Origin: Desulfonatronum lacustre DSM 10312
Lineage (GTDB): Bacteria; Desulfobacterota; Desulfovibrionia; Desulfovibrionales; Desulfonatronaceae
Direction of reading: 5' to 3'
Assembly (NCBI RefSeq): GCF_000519265.1
Contig: NZ_KI912608.1
Coordinates: forward strand, 2,327,313-2,391,312
Length of the DNA: 64,000 nucleotides
How positions within the stretch are numbered: position 1 is the stretch's first letter; each line of letters begins with the position of its first letter. The translations under genes were made by a program, and so were the position numbers. Below, piece by piece: positions 19,135 through 27,277 of the stretch. The notes below the pieces were generated by a model. That model was not told where the DNA came from, did not search any database, and was given only the letters and a program-made list of their open reading frames with translations.

Positions 19135-19536
19135 ATGAGCGACAGGTTTACAACGAATGGAGCGTTCAGCTGGAGCGAGCTGCTGACCAGCGACGTGGAG
19201 GGAGCCAAGAAATTTTATGGGGATTTGCTTGGCTGGGAGATCGAGGACATGCCCATGGAAGGCATGGATTACACCGTGGTCAAGGCCGGAGGAGAGGAAG
19301 TGGGTGGGATCATGGCCATGCCGCCTCAGGCGCCGGAGGGCATGCCGCCGCACTGGGGGACCTACGTTACGGTAACGGACGTGGACGCCGTGGCCCGCAA
19401 AGCCCCGGAACTCGGAGGGCGGGTGCTCCTCCCGCCCACGGACATCCCCGGCGTTGGCCGGTTCAGCGTTATCCAAGATCCTCAAGGAGCGGTCCTGTCC
19501 GTAATCACTTATACATTCCAAGCTGTTGGCAAATGA
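19135..19536 (+). CDS. VOC (glyoxalase/bleomycin-resistance) family protein
   Basis: The 133-residue protein is a single vicinal-oxygen-chelate unit with the two beta-alpha-beta-beta-beta halves. The first starts FSWSELLTSDVEGAKKFYGD and the second THWGTYVTVTD-like HWGTYVTVTDVD, with a PTDIPGVGRFSVIQDPQGA closing strand. Such proteins are common and of varied function (27-kDa-antigen-like). GGAGG precedes the ATG. It stands alone between divergent and terminator-bounded neighbours. Confidence 0.88.
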   Translation: MSDRFTTNGAFSWSELLTSDVEGAKKFYGDLLGWEIEDMPMEGMDYTVVKAGGEEVGGIMAMPPQAPEGMPPHWGTYVTVTDVDAVARKAPELGGRVLLPPTDIPGVGRFSVIQDPQGAVLSVITYTFQAVGK

Positions 19537-19648
19537 TTTGCCAGTGAGTTGTCGGCGCGGGACACTTCGGCGGGAACGACTCCAGGTGGACGACTTGCCC
19601 TTGTGAAGATACTCCTCGCCGCCGACCGAACAGAAGGCAAGGCGTGAT

Positions 19649-19686
19649 TAAACGGCGCGATCTCCAAGGTCGTGCCGTTTTTTTAT
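19649..19686 (+). terminator. Terminator downstream of the VOC gene
   Basis: AAACGGCGCGA pairs with TCGTGCCGTTT (one G-T pair) and is followed by T7, 112 bases after the stop. Confidence 0.75.
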
Positions 19687-20031
19687 TTGGGATATGGTTG
19701 GGGTTGTCGTGCTCTCGTCGAATTTTCGATCATTCCCTCTTGACAGACCGCCGAATCACATGAAATAGAGCGCGGCTGTTTTTCAACACCATTCCATAAA
19801 GGTTTTGCATGTCCGTGTTTGTCGTTGAGAGTGGCGCAAGTGTAGGAGCGGCGTAGGCGTCGAGTTCCGGCTTTTCGGTACTTGATTTCCTTCGTCCGGT
19901 CCCGTCCATCCCCCGTCCCTGGAGCGCTCGGGCTGAGGTCCGTGCAGGCGTCCTCCGATTCGATCCGCCTCCTCGGCTGTTCGAAGGCGCGTCGCCTTAT
20001 CCAAACAACGACAAGACACAGGACAATTCCA
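19687..20031. other. Non-coding stretch before the RNHCP gene
   Basis: About 345 bases contain no ORF I can support. In-frame sequence upstream of the RNHCP start (from 19882) is arginine/serine-rich and has no ribosome site. No tRNA or known riboswitch was recognised. It should hold the promoter of the RNHCP-rsgA pair. Confidence 0.5.
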
Positions 20032-20439
20032 ATGCGAACCAGATCCGACATGCGCGGTCGGGGCGGCGCTTTGCCGTCTCCCAACGCCTTTCTTTGCGGT
20101 CACTGCAGCCGCACCGTGCCCGGGGAAGCTCCCGGCACCCAGCATCGAAATCATTGCCCCCACTGCCTCTGGAGTCTTCACGTCGACCTGCGTACCGGCG
20201 ACCGGAGAAGCGGCTGTCACGGACGAATGGAACCCGTCGGCGTTGCCGTGCGCTATGATGGCGACTGGGCCTTGTTGCATCGCTGCCAATCCTGCGGGTT
20301 GATCCGCATGAACCGCATCGCCGGCGACGACAACCCGCTGGCCCTGCTTTCCTTGGCCGTGCGTCCCTTGAGCAAGCCTCCGTTCCCCATGGACCAGTTG
20401 CCGCGACTGATACCCGGCACCGAGGAGGTGCGACCATGA
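20032..20439 (+). CDS. RNHCP-domain zinc-ribbon-like protein
   Basis: The family takes its name from the motif RNHCP, present here in HRNHCPHCLWSLHVD. Cysteine pairs CGHC, CPHC and CQSC, with a conserved LIRMNRIAGDDNP end, point to zinc-binding ribbons and perhaps RNA contact. The 135-residue form from the ATG at 20032 is chosen because the family starts just before the first CxxC; the ribosome site is weak (AGGA). Its stop overlaps the rsgA start (ATGA), which suggests linked roles in ribosome maturation. The biochemical function is unknown. Confidence 0.8.
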   Translation: MRTRSDMRGRGGALPSPNAFLCGHCSRTVPGEAPGTQHRNHCPHCLWSLHVDLRTGDRRSGCHGRMEPVGVAVRYDGDWALLHRCQSCGLIRMNRIAGDDNPLALLSLAVRPLSKPPFPMDQLPRLIPGTEEVRP

Positions 20440-21506
20440 ACCTCCATTCCTTGGGCTGGACCTCCAGCTTGACTGATGCCTTTGCTTCCAGACCGCGGCC
20501 CGGACTCGTTCCGGCGCGGGTCAGTCGGGAAGACCGGGGGGTGTACACCCTTTTGTACGAGCATGGACGCTTTCAGGCTGAAGTGAGCGGAAAACTCAGG
20601 CACCGAACCGCGGCCCGCGCCGATTATCCGGCCGTGGGCGATTGGGTGGTCACGGAACCGGGAGATGCATCCTCTCGGGGCGTGATCCACGAACTTCTGC
20701 CCAGAAGGTCGGCTTTTATCCGGCGCATGGTCGGCGGGCAAAGCCAGGGACAGGTGGTCGCGGCCAACGCAGACATCGCCTTTCTGGTCAGCGGGCTGGA
20801 CCGGGAATTCAATCCCCGACGCATCGAGCGTTATTTGACCTTGGCCTGGGAGTCCGGGGCCGATCCGGTCGTTCTTCTGAACAAGGCGGATCTTCACGCC
20901 CAGCCGGAACTGGCCCGGCTCCAAGCCGAAGCCATTGCACCGGGTGTTGCCGTGTTCTTGATCAGCGCCGCAACGGGAGGCGGCTTGCGTGACCTACTGA
21001 CGCTCCTCGGTCCTGGGCGGACCGGCGTGTTGCTGGGCTCCTCCGGAGTGGGCAAATCGTCGATCATCAACGCCCTCATCGGCCGGGAAGCCCGGAAGAC
21101 CTCAGTCGTGCGCGAGGCGGACGGCAGGGGCCGACACACGACCACGCACAGGCAACTCATGGTCCTGCCGACGGGTGCGATGCTCATCGACACGCCCGGC
21201 CTGCGGGAGATTCAACTTCTGGCCGATGAAAAAGCCCTGGACCGGTCCTTTGAGGACATCGACGAACTGGCGGCTTCATGCCGTTTCCGGGATTGCTCAC
21301 ATAACGGTGAGCCGGACTGCGCCGTGCAGCATGCTCTTGCGGAGGGATTGCTGGAAATGGATCGATACGAGAGCTGGCTGCGTCAATGCAAGGAAACCAG
21401 GTTTCATCAACGAGAGCAGGATGTCCTGCTGAGGATTCAGGAAAAGAAGCGCTGGAAAACCATCCAGAAGACGGTTCGGGAGGTATATCGATATAAAGGG
21501 AGATGA
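20436..21506 (+). CDS. rsgA: Small ribosomal subunit biogenesis GTPase RsgA
   Basis: RsgA is a circularly permuted GTPase that checks late 30S assembly. The N-terminal OB-fold is followed by the permuted G motifs: LLNKAD (G4), GSSGVGKSS (G1), TTTHRQL and DTPGLREI (G3). The zinc knuckle CRFRDCSHNGEPDC closes the domain. The 356-residue length is usual. GAGGAGG precedes the ATG, and a four-base overlap couples it to the RNHCP gene. Confidence 0.95.
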   Translation: MNLHSLGWTSSLTDAFASRPRPGLVPARVSREDRGVYTLLYEHGRFQAEVSGKLRHRTAARADYPAVGDWVVTEPGDASSRGVIHELLPRRSAFIRRMVGGQSQGQVVAANADIAFLVSGLDREFNPRRIERYLTLAWESGADPVVLLNKADLHAQPELARLQAEAIAPGVAVFLISAATGGGLRDLLTLLGPGRTGVLLGSSGVGKSSIINALIGREARKTSVVREADGRGRHTTTHRQLMVLPTGAMLIDTPGLREIQLLADEKALDRSFEDIDELAASCRFRDCSHNGEPDCAVQHALAEGLLEMDRYESWLRQCKETRFHQREQDVLLRIQEKKRWKTIQKTVREVYRYKGR

Positions 21507-21516
21507 TGAACGGATC

Positions 21517-21555
21517 AGCGTCTTGCCCCGGCGTTTTTCACCGGGGCAAGACGCT
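21517..21555. terminator. Strong hairpin between convergent rsgA and cls
   Basis: A perfect 15-bp stem AGCGTCTTGCCCCGG / CCGGGGCAAGACGCT encloses a nine-base loop. The last arm overlaps the cls stop codon. Neither strand has a T tract after the stem, so it may work as an mRNA-end stabiliser or with Rho, not as a classical terminator. Confidence 0.55.
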
Positions 21556-23008
21556 AAAGCAGATTGGACGCCAGGCGCATGGCCGAGTTGCGGAACACGG
21601 CGAGTCTGGAGAGGGAGCGCAGGCGGGCCGGGGTGTATTCCTCGCAGGACTCCAGGTCCTGCTCGAAGATGGCGTCGTGGCGTCGGGCCAGATCCTCGTT
21701 CAGGAACCAGACCATCAGCTCCTTGTGCAGTTCCAGGCTGCGCATGTCGATGTTCATGGTCCCGATGGCCAGCAGGTTGCCGTCGATGGTCATGGTCTTG
21801 GCGTGCAGGAAGCCTTGCATGTAGTAATAGATCCGGCCGCCGGCCTCCAGGAGCGGGCCGAAGTAGGTTTGGGCCGCGTACCAGGCGGTGCGTTTGTCCG
21901 GCAGGCCGGTCATCATCAGGCGAACGTCCACTCCGGCCAGGGCCGCGTTGACCATGGTTTCGTAGATCTGTTCGTCGGGCACGAAATAGGGCGACTGAAT
22001 CCAGATCCGCTTGCGGGCGTGGCCCATGGCCAGCACGTGAGCCCGGCGGGCGGTTTGCCACTTGTCCTCCACGCTGGTGGCCGTGATTTGGACCGGAACA
22101 CACGTTCCGGGCATGGGATACTGTTCCGGAAAGAAACGCGTTGAGAACAGGTTTTCCCGGCTGGCCTCGGACCAGCGCAAGGCGAAGAGCTTCTGGAGTT
22201 CGGCCACCGCCGGGCCGCAAAAGCGAACATGAGTGTCCCGCCAAGCCGGAAAGCGCCGGCCTCCGTCGATGTATTCCTGGCCGACGTTGATCCCGCCGGT
22301 GTATCCGCGTACTCCGTCAATGACCACGATCTTGCGGTGGTTGCGGTAATTGGCCCTGTTGAGCTGCCGGACATCGAAGCGGACCTTGGCCCCGGCCTTG
22401 GCCAGCCGGTTCAGTTCGGTCTTGCGGTAGGGCAGATTGCCGATGAAATCGTTGAGCATCCGCACTTCCACCCCGGCCCGCAGTCGCTCCAGGAGGATGG
22501 CGCACAGTTCCGCGGTCAGCCGATCCCGCTCCCAGATGAAATACTGGATATTGATGGTCTCCTTGGCCTGGGCCAGATCTTCCTTCAAAAGCGCGAACTT
22601 TTCCGCGCCGCTGGGCAGGATGCGCACGTCACAAGCCGGCAGGGGCGGGGTGAACTCGGTTTGCTCGATGAGCTGGACCAGCCGGGAGTAACCTCGTTCT
22701 TCGGCCCACTCCCGACCGGTTTCCGCCATGTCCGCGTGCCTGGCATGAACGGAGCGCATGGTCGGACCGGCCATGGCCCGGTGCCGTTCGTGCAATCCTC
22801 GCTGCTCGGCGAGCTTGCGCCAGTTGCGGCCGAAAAAATAGTACAGAGCCAAGCCCAAAAGAGGCAGAAAAGAGAGCAATACCAGCCAGGCCAGGGTTTT
22901 GGTCGGATCGCGCTGGTCATTGATCAGGACCACCAGAACCGTCAGCCAATACAAAAAAAAGGCAGCCCCGAGCAGAGCGGGCCAGTTCTCCATGAATTGC
23001 CATTCCAT
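21554..23008 (-). CDS. cls: Cardiolipin synthase (phospholipase D superfamily)
   Basis: It condenses phosphatidylglycerol to cardiolipin at the inner membrane. The 484 residues begin with two membrane segments (LLGAAFFLYWLTVLVVLI and LAWLVLLSFLPLLGLALYYF). Two HKD motifs follow: HRKIVVIDGVRGYTGG and HAKTMTIDGNLLAIGT, each with the following Gly/Asn-rich turn. The length and order match the ClsA type. The gene is divergent from the glutamine synthetase gene. Confidence 0.94.
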   Translation of the reverse strand: MEWQFMENWPALLGAAFFLYWLTVLVVLINDQRDPTKTLAWLVLLSFLPLLGLALYYFFGRNWRKLAEQRGLHERHRAMAGPTMRSVHARHADMAETGREWAEERGYSRLVQLIEQTEFTPPLPACDVRILPSGAEKFALLKEDLAQAKETINIQYFIWERDRLTAELCAILLERLRAGVEVRMLNDFIGNLPYRKTELNRLAKAGAKVRFDVRQLNRANYRNHRKIVVIDGVRGYTGGINVGQEYIDGGRRFPAWRDTHVRFCGPAVAELQKLFALRWSEASRENLFSTRFFPEQYPMPGTCVPVQITATSVEDKWQTARRAHVLAMGHARKRIWIQSPYFVPDEQIYETMVNAALAGVDVRLMMTGLPDKRTAWYAAQTYFGPLLEAGGRIYYYMQGFLHAKTMTIDGNLLAIGTMNIDMRSLELHKELMVWFLNEDLARRHDAIFEQDLESCEEYTPARLRSLSRLAVFRNSAMRLASNLL

Positions 23009-23183
23009 TCAGCACTCCGGGGTTCGAGAACTTAGGGACTCTGGGGGCAGGGCGTGGAGCATGAAATCAGCCGTGGGTTATTGAGAAACGAAGTTTTTTT
23101 CACTAGGTCTGGGATGCATCACAGGACACGGAGACATGGTTACTCCGTTATGTCATCGGTAACCCGAGATCAAGGAGGACGGC

Positions 23184-24545
23184 GTGCGGCAGGAAGATGA
23201 TGGAACGCGAACCGATTCGGAAACGGTTCCGGATTTGGCCCGAGAAACGACCGCGGCGTGGAAGGACGAGGAGGTGGAGTTCATTAAAATTTTTTTCACG
23301 GACCTGAACGGACGGCTTCGGACCTTGACCATCAATCCGGAGTTCATGGACCAGATCGTGGAAAAAGGTGTCGGCTTTGACGGCAGTTCCATTGCCGGAA
23401 TCACCACGGTGGACGACAGCGACCGACTGTTGCTCCCTGTACCGGAGAGTTACCGCGTACTGGAGTTCAACAGTGAGCGGATCGGCTTCTGTATCGCCCG
23501 GATACTGAATTTGATGGGCGGGCGGTCTCTCTCCGATCCGCGGGCCGTCCTGGAGCGGACCCTGGAGCGGGCCATGGACGAATTCGGCGTGCGCTTTCAG
23601 GTGGCTCCGGAGTACGAGTTCTTTCTCCTCAAAAGCGACGACTTCACCAAAAACATTCATTCGGACAAGGCAGGCTATTTCCACTCCGATCCCCACGACA
23701 AGGGCGGCTTCGTGCGCAACCAGATCATCCGCACCCTTAAGCGCTGCGGCATCCGCCATGAAAAGACCCATCACGAGGTCACGGCCTCCCAGCACGAGAT
23801 CAATCTGGAACACACGGACGCCCTGTCCGCCGCGGACAGGACCCTGCTCTTCAACTATGTCGCCGAACGGGTGGCCGCGGAAGAGGGCATGCACATGACG
23901 TTGATGCCCAAGCCCTTTGACGGCCAGAACCGCAGCGCTTTCCACCTGCATATCTCCATGTGGGATCAGAACGGAGTAAACCTGTTCCACGATGCCCAGG
24001 GCGAGCACCGGCTGAGCAGCCTTGCCCGGCAATTCATCTCCGGGATTCTGAAGTACGCCCGTCAGACGTCCATCATCATGGCTTCCACGTACAATTCCTA
24101 CAAAGCCTATGTGGCCGAACGCGAAGCGCCCATGGTCGTGGGCTGGGGGATCAAGAACCGCAGCTCCATGGTCCGCCTGCCCCACTGCGCCAGCCCGGAA
24201 AGCACCCGCCTGGAACTGCGTAGTCCGGACCCGTCGGGCAACGTGTATCTCCAGATGGCGACTTTGATCGAAATGGGGTTACAGGGGCTCCGGGAAGGGG
24301 CAGAGTGCGGACCGCCGGACGTGGGCAGCGTTTATCGTGGTCTTTGGGATTGCCGGGTATGGGACGAACGCTTTCTGCCCCGGAGCATGTACGAGGCCTT
24401 GGTGGAGGCGGAGCGCAGCGAATTCTTGCGCAACCTTCTGGGCGAGAGCATCTACAAGCACTATATGTGCTTGAAAATCGCCAGTTGGGAAGAGCACCGC
24501 ACCCACGTCACGCCGCGGGAGCTGGGGAATTACTTGAGCTGTTAA
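23184..24545 (+). CDS. Glutamine synthetase family protein (type I fold)
   Basis: It is a predicted ATP-dependent ligase joining ammonia to glutamate or a related acid. The 453-residue protein has the latch DGSSIAG (66-72), the metal/glutamate segment PEYEFFLL, the ammonia-site helix NRSAFHLHISMW (GSGMHxHxSLW in standard GlnA), and the arginine loop LELRSPDPSGN. The usual adenylylation segment KNLYDLPPE is missing; the equivalent region reads SVYRGLWDCRVW. The start is GTG with AAGGAGG. It may be a divergent GlnA or a glutamate-analogue ligase. glnB-amtB lie 6.5 kb away, not in the same operon. Confidence 0.8.
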   Translation: MRQEDDGTRTDSETVPDLARETTAAWKDEEVEFIKIFFTDLNGRLRTLTINPEFMDQIVEKGVGFDGSSIAGITTVDDSDRLLLPVPESYRVLEFNSERIGFCIARILNLMGGRSLSDPRAVLERTLERAMDEFGVRFQVAPEYEFFLLKSDDFTKNIHSDKAGYFHSDPHDKGGFVRNQIIRTLKRCGIRHEKTHHEVTASQHEINLEHTDALSAADRTLLFNYVAERVAAEEGMHMTLMPKPFDGQNRSAFHLHISMWDQNGVNLFHDAQGEHRLSSLARQFISGILKYARQTSIIMASTYNSYKAYVAEREAPMVVGWGIKNRSSMVRLPHCASPESTRLELRSPDPSGNVYLQMATLIEMGLQGLREGAECGPPDVGSVYRGLWDCRVWDERFLPRSMYEALVEAERSEFLRNLLGESIYKHYMCLKIASWEEHRTHVTPRELGNYLSC

Positions 24546-24549
24546 ACGA

Positions 24550-24593
24550 GAAAGCCAAGGGCCCGGAGGAAGCCTCCGGGCCCTTGGCCGGAA
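24550..24593. terminator. Bidirectional hairpin between glutamine synthetase gene and kamA
   Basis: CCAAGGGCCCGGAGG pairs with CCTCCGGGCCCTTGG around three bases. It separates convergent genes. T tracts are poor on both sides. Confidence 0.6.
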
Positions 24594-24611
24594 ACGGAAT
24601 GAGCGTAGTGG

Positions 24612-25685
24612 CTATTCCGGGATATTCGGCCACTGGGTGGTTTTGCCCTGGTAGTTGCGCAGGGTGTATTCCTTTTCGTCCTTCCCCTGAATGTAATAGT
24701 CGGGCATCAGCGGTATTTTGCCGATATTCGTGGCGATGACGTACATGGGCTGGGCCAGGCCGGTGGTGTGGCCGCGGATGGCGTCCCGGATCAGTTCAGC
24801 GCCTTTTTCCACCGGGGTTCGGAAGTGATCGATGCCCGGCGCGGGCTCGCAATAAAAGACGTAGTAAGGCCGGATACGCACGGTCAGCAACTTTTGATGC
24901 AGTTCGCGGAAAGTGGCCGGATCATCGTTGATCCCCTTGAGCAGCACCGCCTGGTTGCCCACATTCACCCCGCAGGTGAGCAGGTCGTAAACGGCCTGTG
25001 CGGTTTGCTCGGTGATTTCCTTGGGGTGGTTGCACTGGGTGTTGATCCAGATGGGCACCCGATGGCGGCCGGCGAGGACCTTCTTCAGCCCTTCGGTGAC
25101 CCGTTGCGGCAGGACGATGGGGGTCCGCGTTCCGAAGCGGATCATCTGCAAGTGCGGCATTTCGCGAAGCTTGCGGATCAAGTAGTCTAGTTTCTCATCT
25201 GAAAACAGGAAAGGATCTCCCCCGGTGATCAACACGTCCCGCACTTCCGGGTGCTCCCGAATCCACGTCAACCCCTCCTCGACGTCGAAGCGCAGTTGCA
25301 GGTCCCGGTCCACGACCAGCTCCTTGCGGAAGCAATGTCGGCAATAGATGGCACAGGCATCGGAAACGGTGAAAGCGACCCGATCCACGTATTGTCTGGC
25401 GATGCAGTCCGGCCGAACTTCCGAAGTGTCCCTGTTTTCCTTCCAGATCAAATAATTGGGAACGCCGTAAGTGTTCTCCCGTTCCTGGATGCTGGGTACC
25501 ACCTGTCTGCGGATCGGACAGTCGGGGTCGTCCCGGTCCATCAACGCGGCGAAGTAGGGGGTGGTTCCCCAGCGGGTCGGCATTTCCGTGATGGCCCGTT
25601 CTTCCCGATCCGTGACGGTGATGTAGTTCTTGAGTTTGTCCAACGTGTTGACGTGATTTCGCATCTGTTCCTGCCACAAATCCAT
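24612..25685 (-). CDS. KamA family radical SAM protein (lysine 2,3-aminomutase-like)
   Basis: Family members move an amino group between carbons 2 and 3 using a [4Fe-4S] cluster, SAM and PLP. The cluster motif is CAIYCRHC, followed by FRKE, and the SAM glycine motif is LITGGDPF. The PLP lysine region, PGGGGKIP in lysine 2,3-aminomutase, reads IATNIGKIPLMPDYY, keeping the Lys but not the glycines. The ATG at 25685 has GGAGG at good distance, giving 357 residues. No beta-lysine acetyltransferase gene is adjacent, so the osmolyte pathway is not proven and the substrate remains open (lysine, glutamate or arginine). Confidence 0.82.
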   Translation of the reverse strand: MDLWQEQMRNHVNTLDKLKNYITVTDREERAITEMPTRWGTTPYFAALMDRDDPDCPIRRQVVPSIQERENTYGVPNYLIWKENRDTSEVRPDCIARQYVDRVAFTVSDACAIYCRHCFRKELVVDRDLQLRFDVEEGLTWIREHPEVRDVLITGGDPFLFSDEKLDYLIRKLREMPHLQMIRFGTRTPIVLPQRVTEGLKKVLAGRHRVPIWINTQCNHPKEITEQTAQAVYDLLTCGVNVGNQAVLLKGINDDPATFRELHQKLLTVRIRPYYVFYCEPAPGIDHFRTPVEKGAELIRDAIRGHTTGLAQPMYVIATNIGKIPLMPDYYIQGKDEKEYTLRNYQGKTTQWPNIPE

Positions 25686-25944
25686 GATGAACCTCCGATC
25701 GATGCTCATTTTTCCGCGTACCCGGTCGCTGGAGCGTTCGGGTCCGGGATGCAAAGCCCTCGTTGTGCCGAAAAAACGATGCGGCATCAAGGGGTTTTCA
25801 TTTTTCGGTCAAAAGTCGGTCAAAAGCAGCTCAAAAAAGGACTGAAGCGCTCCGCTCGCCTCAGACTCACGCTCTCACCTGAAAAACGATCCTTCCTGGA
25901 TGAGAAAAGCGCTTGCGTGAGCAGAGTTGCTGGAAACGGCTTCA
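25686..25944. other. Leader region of the kamA-like gene
   Basis: About 260 non-coding bases carry a direct repeat CGGTCAAAAG x2 (25806-25826) and a small palindrome GATGCGGCATC (25775-25785). No lysine riboswitch or glycine riboswitch core was recognised. The repeat could be an operator, but only its presence is certain. Confidence 0.4.
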
Positions 25945-25987
25945 CAAAAAACGGGGGCAGAAGCTGTAGACAGCTTCTGCCCCCGTT
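25945..25987 (-). terminator. Terminator of the DraG-like gene
   Basis: On the minus strand GGGGGCAGAAGCTGT pairs with ACAGCTTCTGCCCCC around a tiny loop and is followed by GTTTTTT. It isolates the DraG-like gene from kamA. Confidence 0.88.
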
Positions 25988-26021
25988 GATTCCACGATGG
26001 AGGACGCGACGTTGACTGCTG

Positions 26022-27068
26022 CTAGGCGAGGACTCGGGCGTCGTCGGTCAGGTAGGTCATGAATCGAGTCGGAGGGGCCAGCAAACCGTCGATCCAACGC
26101 TCTGGCCAGGCCCGTTCTCCATGCATGGCCCCTAACAGGGCACCGAGCACGGCACCCCGGTAGCAGTTGTCGCCGCCAAGATTGGTGTTCACGATCAGGG
26201 CCTGCTCCGGATCATCCTGATATTTCCAAGCCAGATAAAACGCCAGCGGAAGGGATTGCTGGACGTAACAGGCCGTGCTGAAGACATTGAGGGCCACGTC
26301 CACATCGTCGCGATCCGCCAGGTCTTCAAAGGAATGGTCGGTGAAAAAGCGCGACTTCTCCGGAAGTTCCTGTTCCAGGGCTTGGCGGATGTCCATGCCG
26401 TCCAGAACGGATTGCAGGGTCAGGCTGAAAGCAGAGAAGGCGTCGCTCATGAGCGGGCCGGGGTGGGTCAATTCCAGGTGACGTTGGCCGAGCAGGAGGC
26501 CCCTGTTCGGCTGGTCGTGGAAGAAAAGCAGGATCGGAACCGGCAGACACAGTCCGCCGATGTGTTTCTCTTCCGGCGCGGCCGCCGTCATGCCTTTCCT
26601 GTGCAAGACCCAGGCCTTGAAAAACTCCCGGTGAGACTCTTCAATATAGGTATCGTGATGTTTGCCGGGGGTGGTCATGAACGCGACATATTTGGCGAGA
26701 TAGCGGTCAGGATCGTAGCCTTCGGACTCCAAGAGGTGCTCCATGAGCAACCGGCTCAGCTTGATGTTCAGGGTGTTTTCACCGGCCTGCAGGAATTGAT
26801 GATAATGTACGCCCCGTTCGCCCCAGAACATGGCTTGATTGTGCAGGATGTCCGCCTCCGGACCGGCCGGGCGGTAGCGGGAGCGCCAGAGAATGCTGTC
26901 CGGATGGGGGTTGCGGGGTTGCTGGTAGTCCCGGACGAGGCCGTAGTCCTTGTGCAAGGAAAGCCGATCATAATACCAGTGCACGGGCATGGCCAGGGCG
27001 TCCGCGATCAGAAATCCATAGAGCGCCCCGGAGAGGCGGGAGCTGATTTCCGGTGTATGTTTGAGCAT
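26022..27068 (-). CDS. ADP-ribosylglycohydrolase (DraG-like) family protein
   Basis: The 348-residue protein starts RLSGALYGFLIADALAMPVHW, the N-terminal helix and acidic site of the ARH/DraG fold. The C-terminal metal site, usually GGDTDT followed by an A/G-rich helix, reads NLGGDNCYRGAVLGALLGA. One aspartate and the threonine are therefore replaced, while the fold signature stays. It may remove ADP-ribose or a related group from a protein or small molecule. No nitrogenase or DraT gene is in the window. It is a single-gene unit with its own terminator. Confidence 0.8.
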   Translation of the reverse strand: MLKHTPEISSRLSGALYGFLIADALAMPVHWYYDRLSLHKDYGLVRDYQQPRNPHPDSILWRSRYRPAGPEADILHNQAMFWGERGVHYHQFLQAGENTLNIKLSRLLMEHLLESEGYDPDRYLAKYVAFMTTPGKHHDTYIEESHREFFKAWVLHRKGMTAAAPEEKHIGGLCLPVPILLFFHDQPNRGLLLGQRHLELTHPGPLMSDAFSAFSLTLQSVLDGMDIRQALEQELPEKSRFFTDHSFEDLADRDDVDVALNVFSTACYVQQSLPLAFYLAWKYQDDPEQALIVNTNLGGDNCYRGAVLGALLGAMHGERAWPERWIDGLLAPPTRFMTYLTDDARVLA

Positions 27069-27201
27069 GGCTGCGTCCTTGTTTGAAGGGTGACGGGCGA
27101 CTTCTTCCGTTCAGTAATAAGTCCTGATCAGCCATGGTCAATTGTCTATGGCGATTACGACGAACTTCCGAGTATCCTCTGAGGGGTTCCCTTCCTCCAA
27201 A

Positions 27202-27235
27202 CAAAAGCGGCCCGGCGGATATCCGCCGGGCCGCT
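27202..27235 (-). terminator. Terminator of the secDF operon
   Basis: A perfect 30-base palindrome centred on GGATATCC (27206-27235) is followed on the minus strand by TTTTG. It lies 43 bases after the secF stop. Confidence 0.85.
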
Positions 27236-27277
27236 CGCAAAAGCCAAGATGAAAGTCGATTTAATGTGTTTTTCCGG

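Noticed and set aside
23137-23165. Inverted repeat GGTTAC/GTAACC upstream of the glutamine synthetase gene
   Set aside because: Six-base arms with a long loop are likely by chance; no regulator is suggested.
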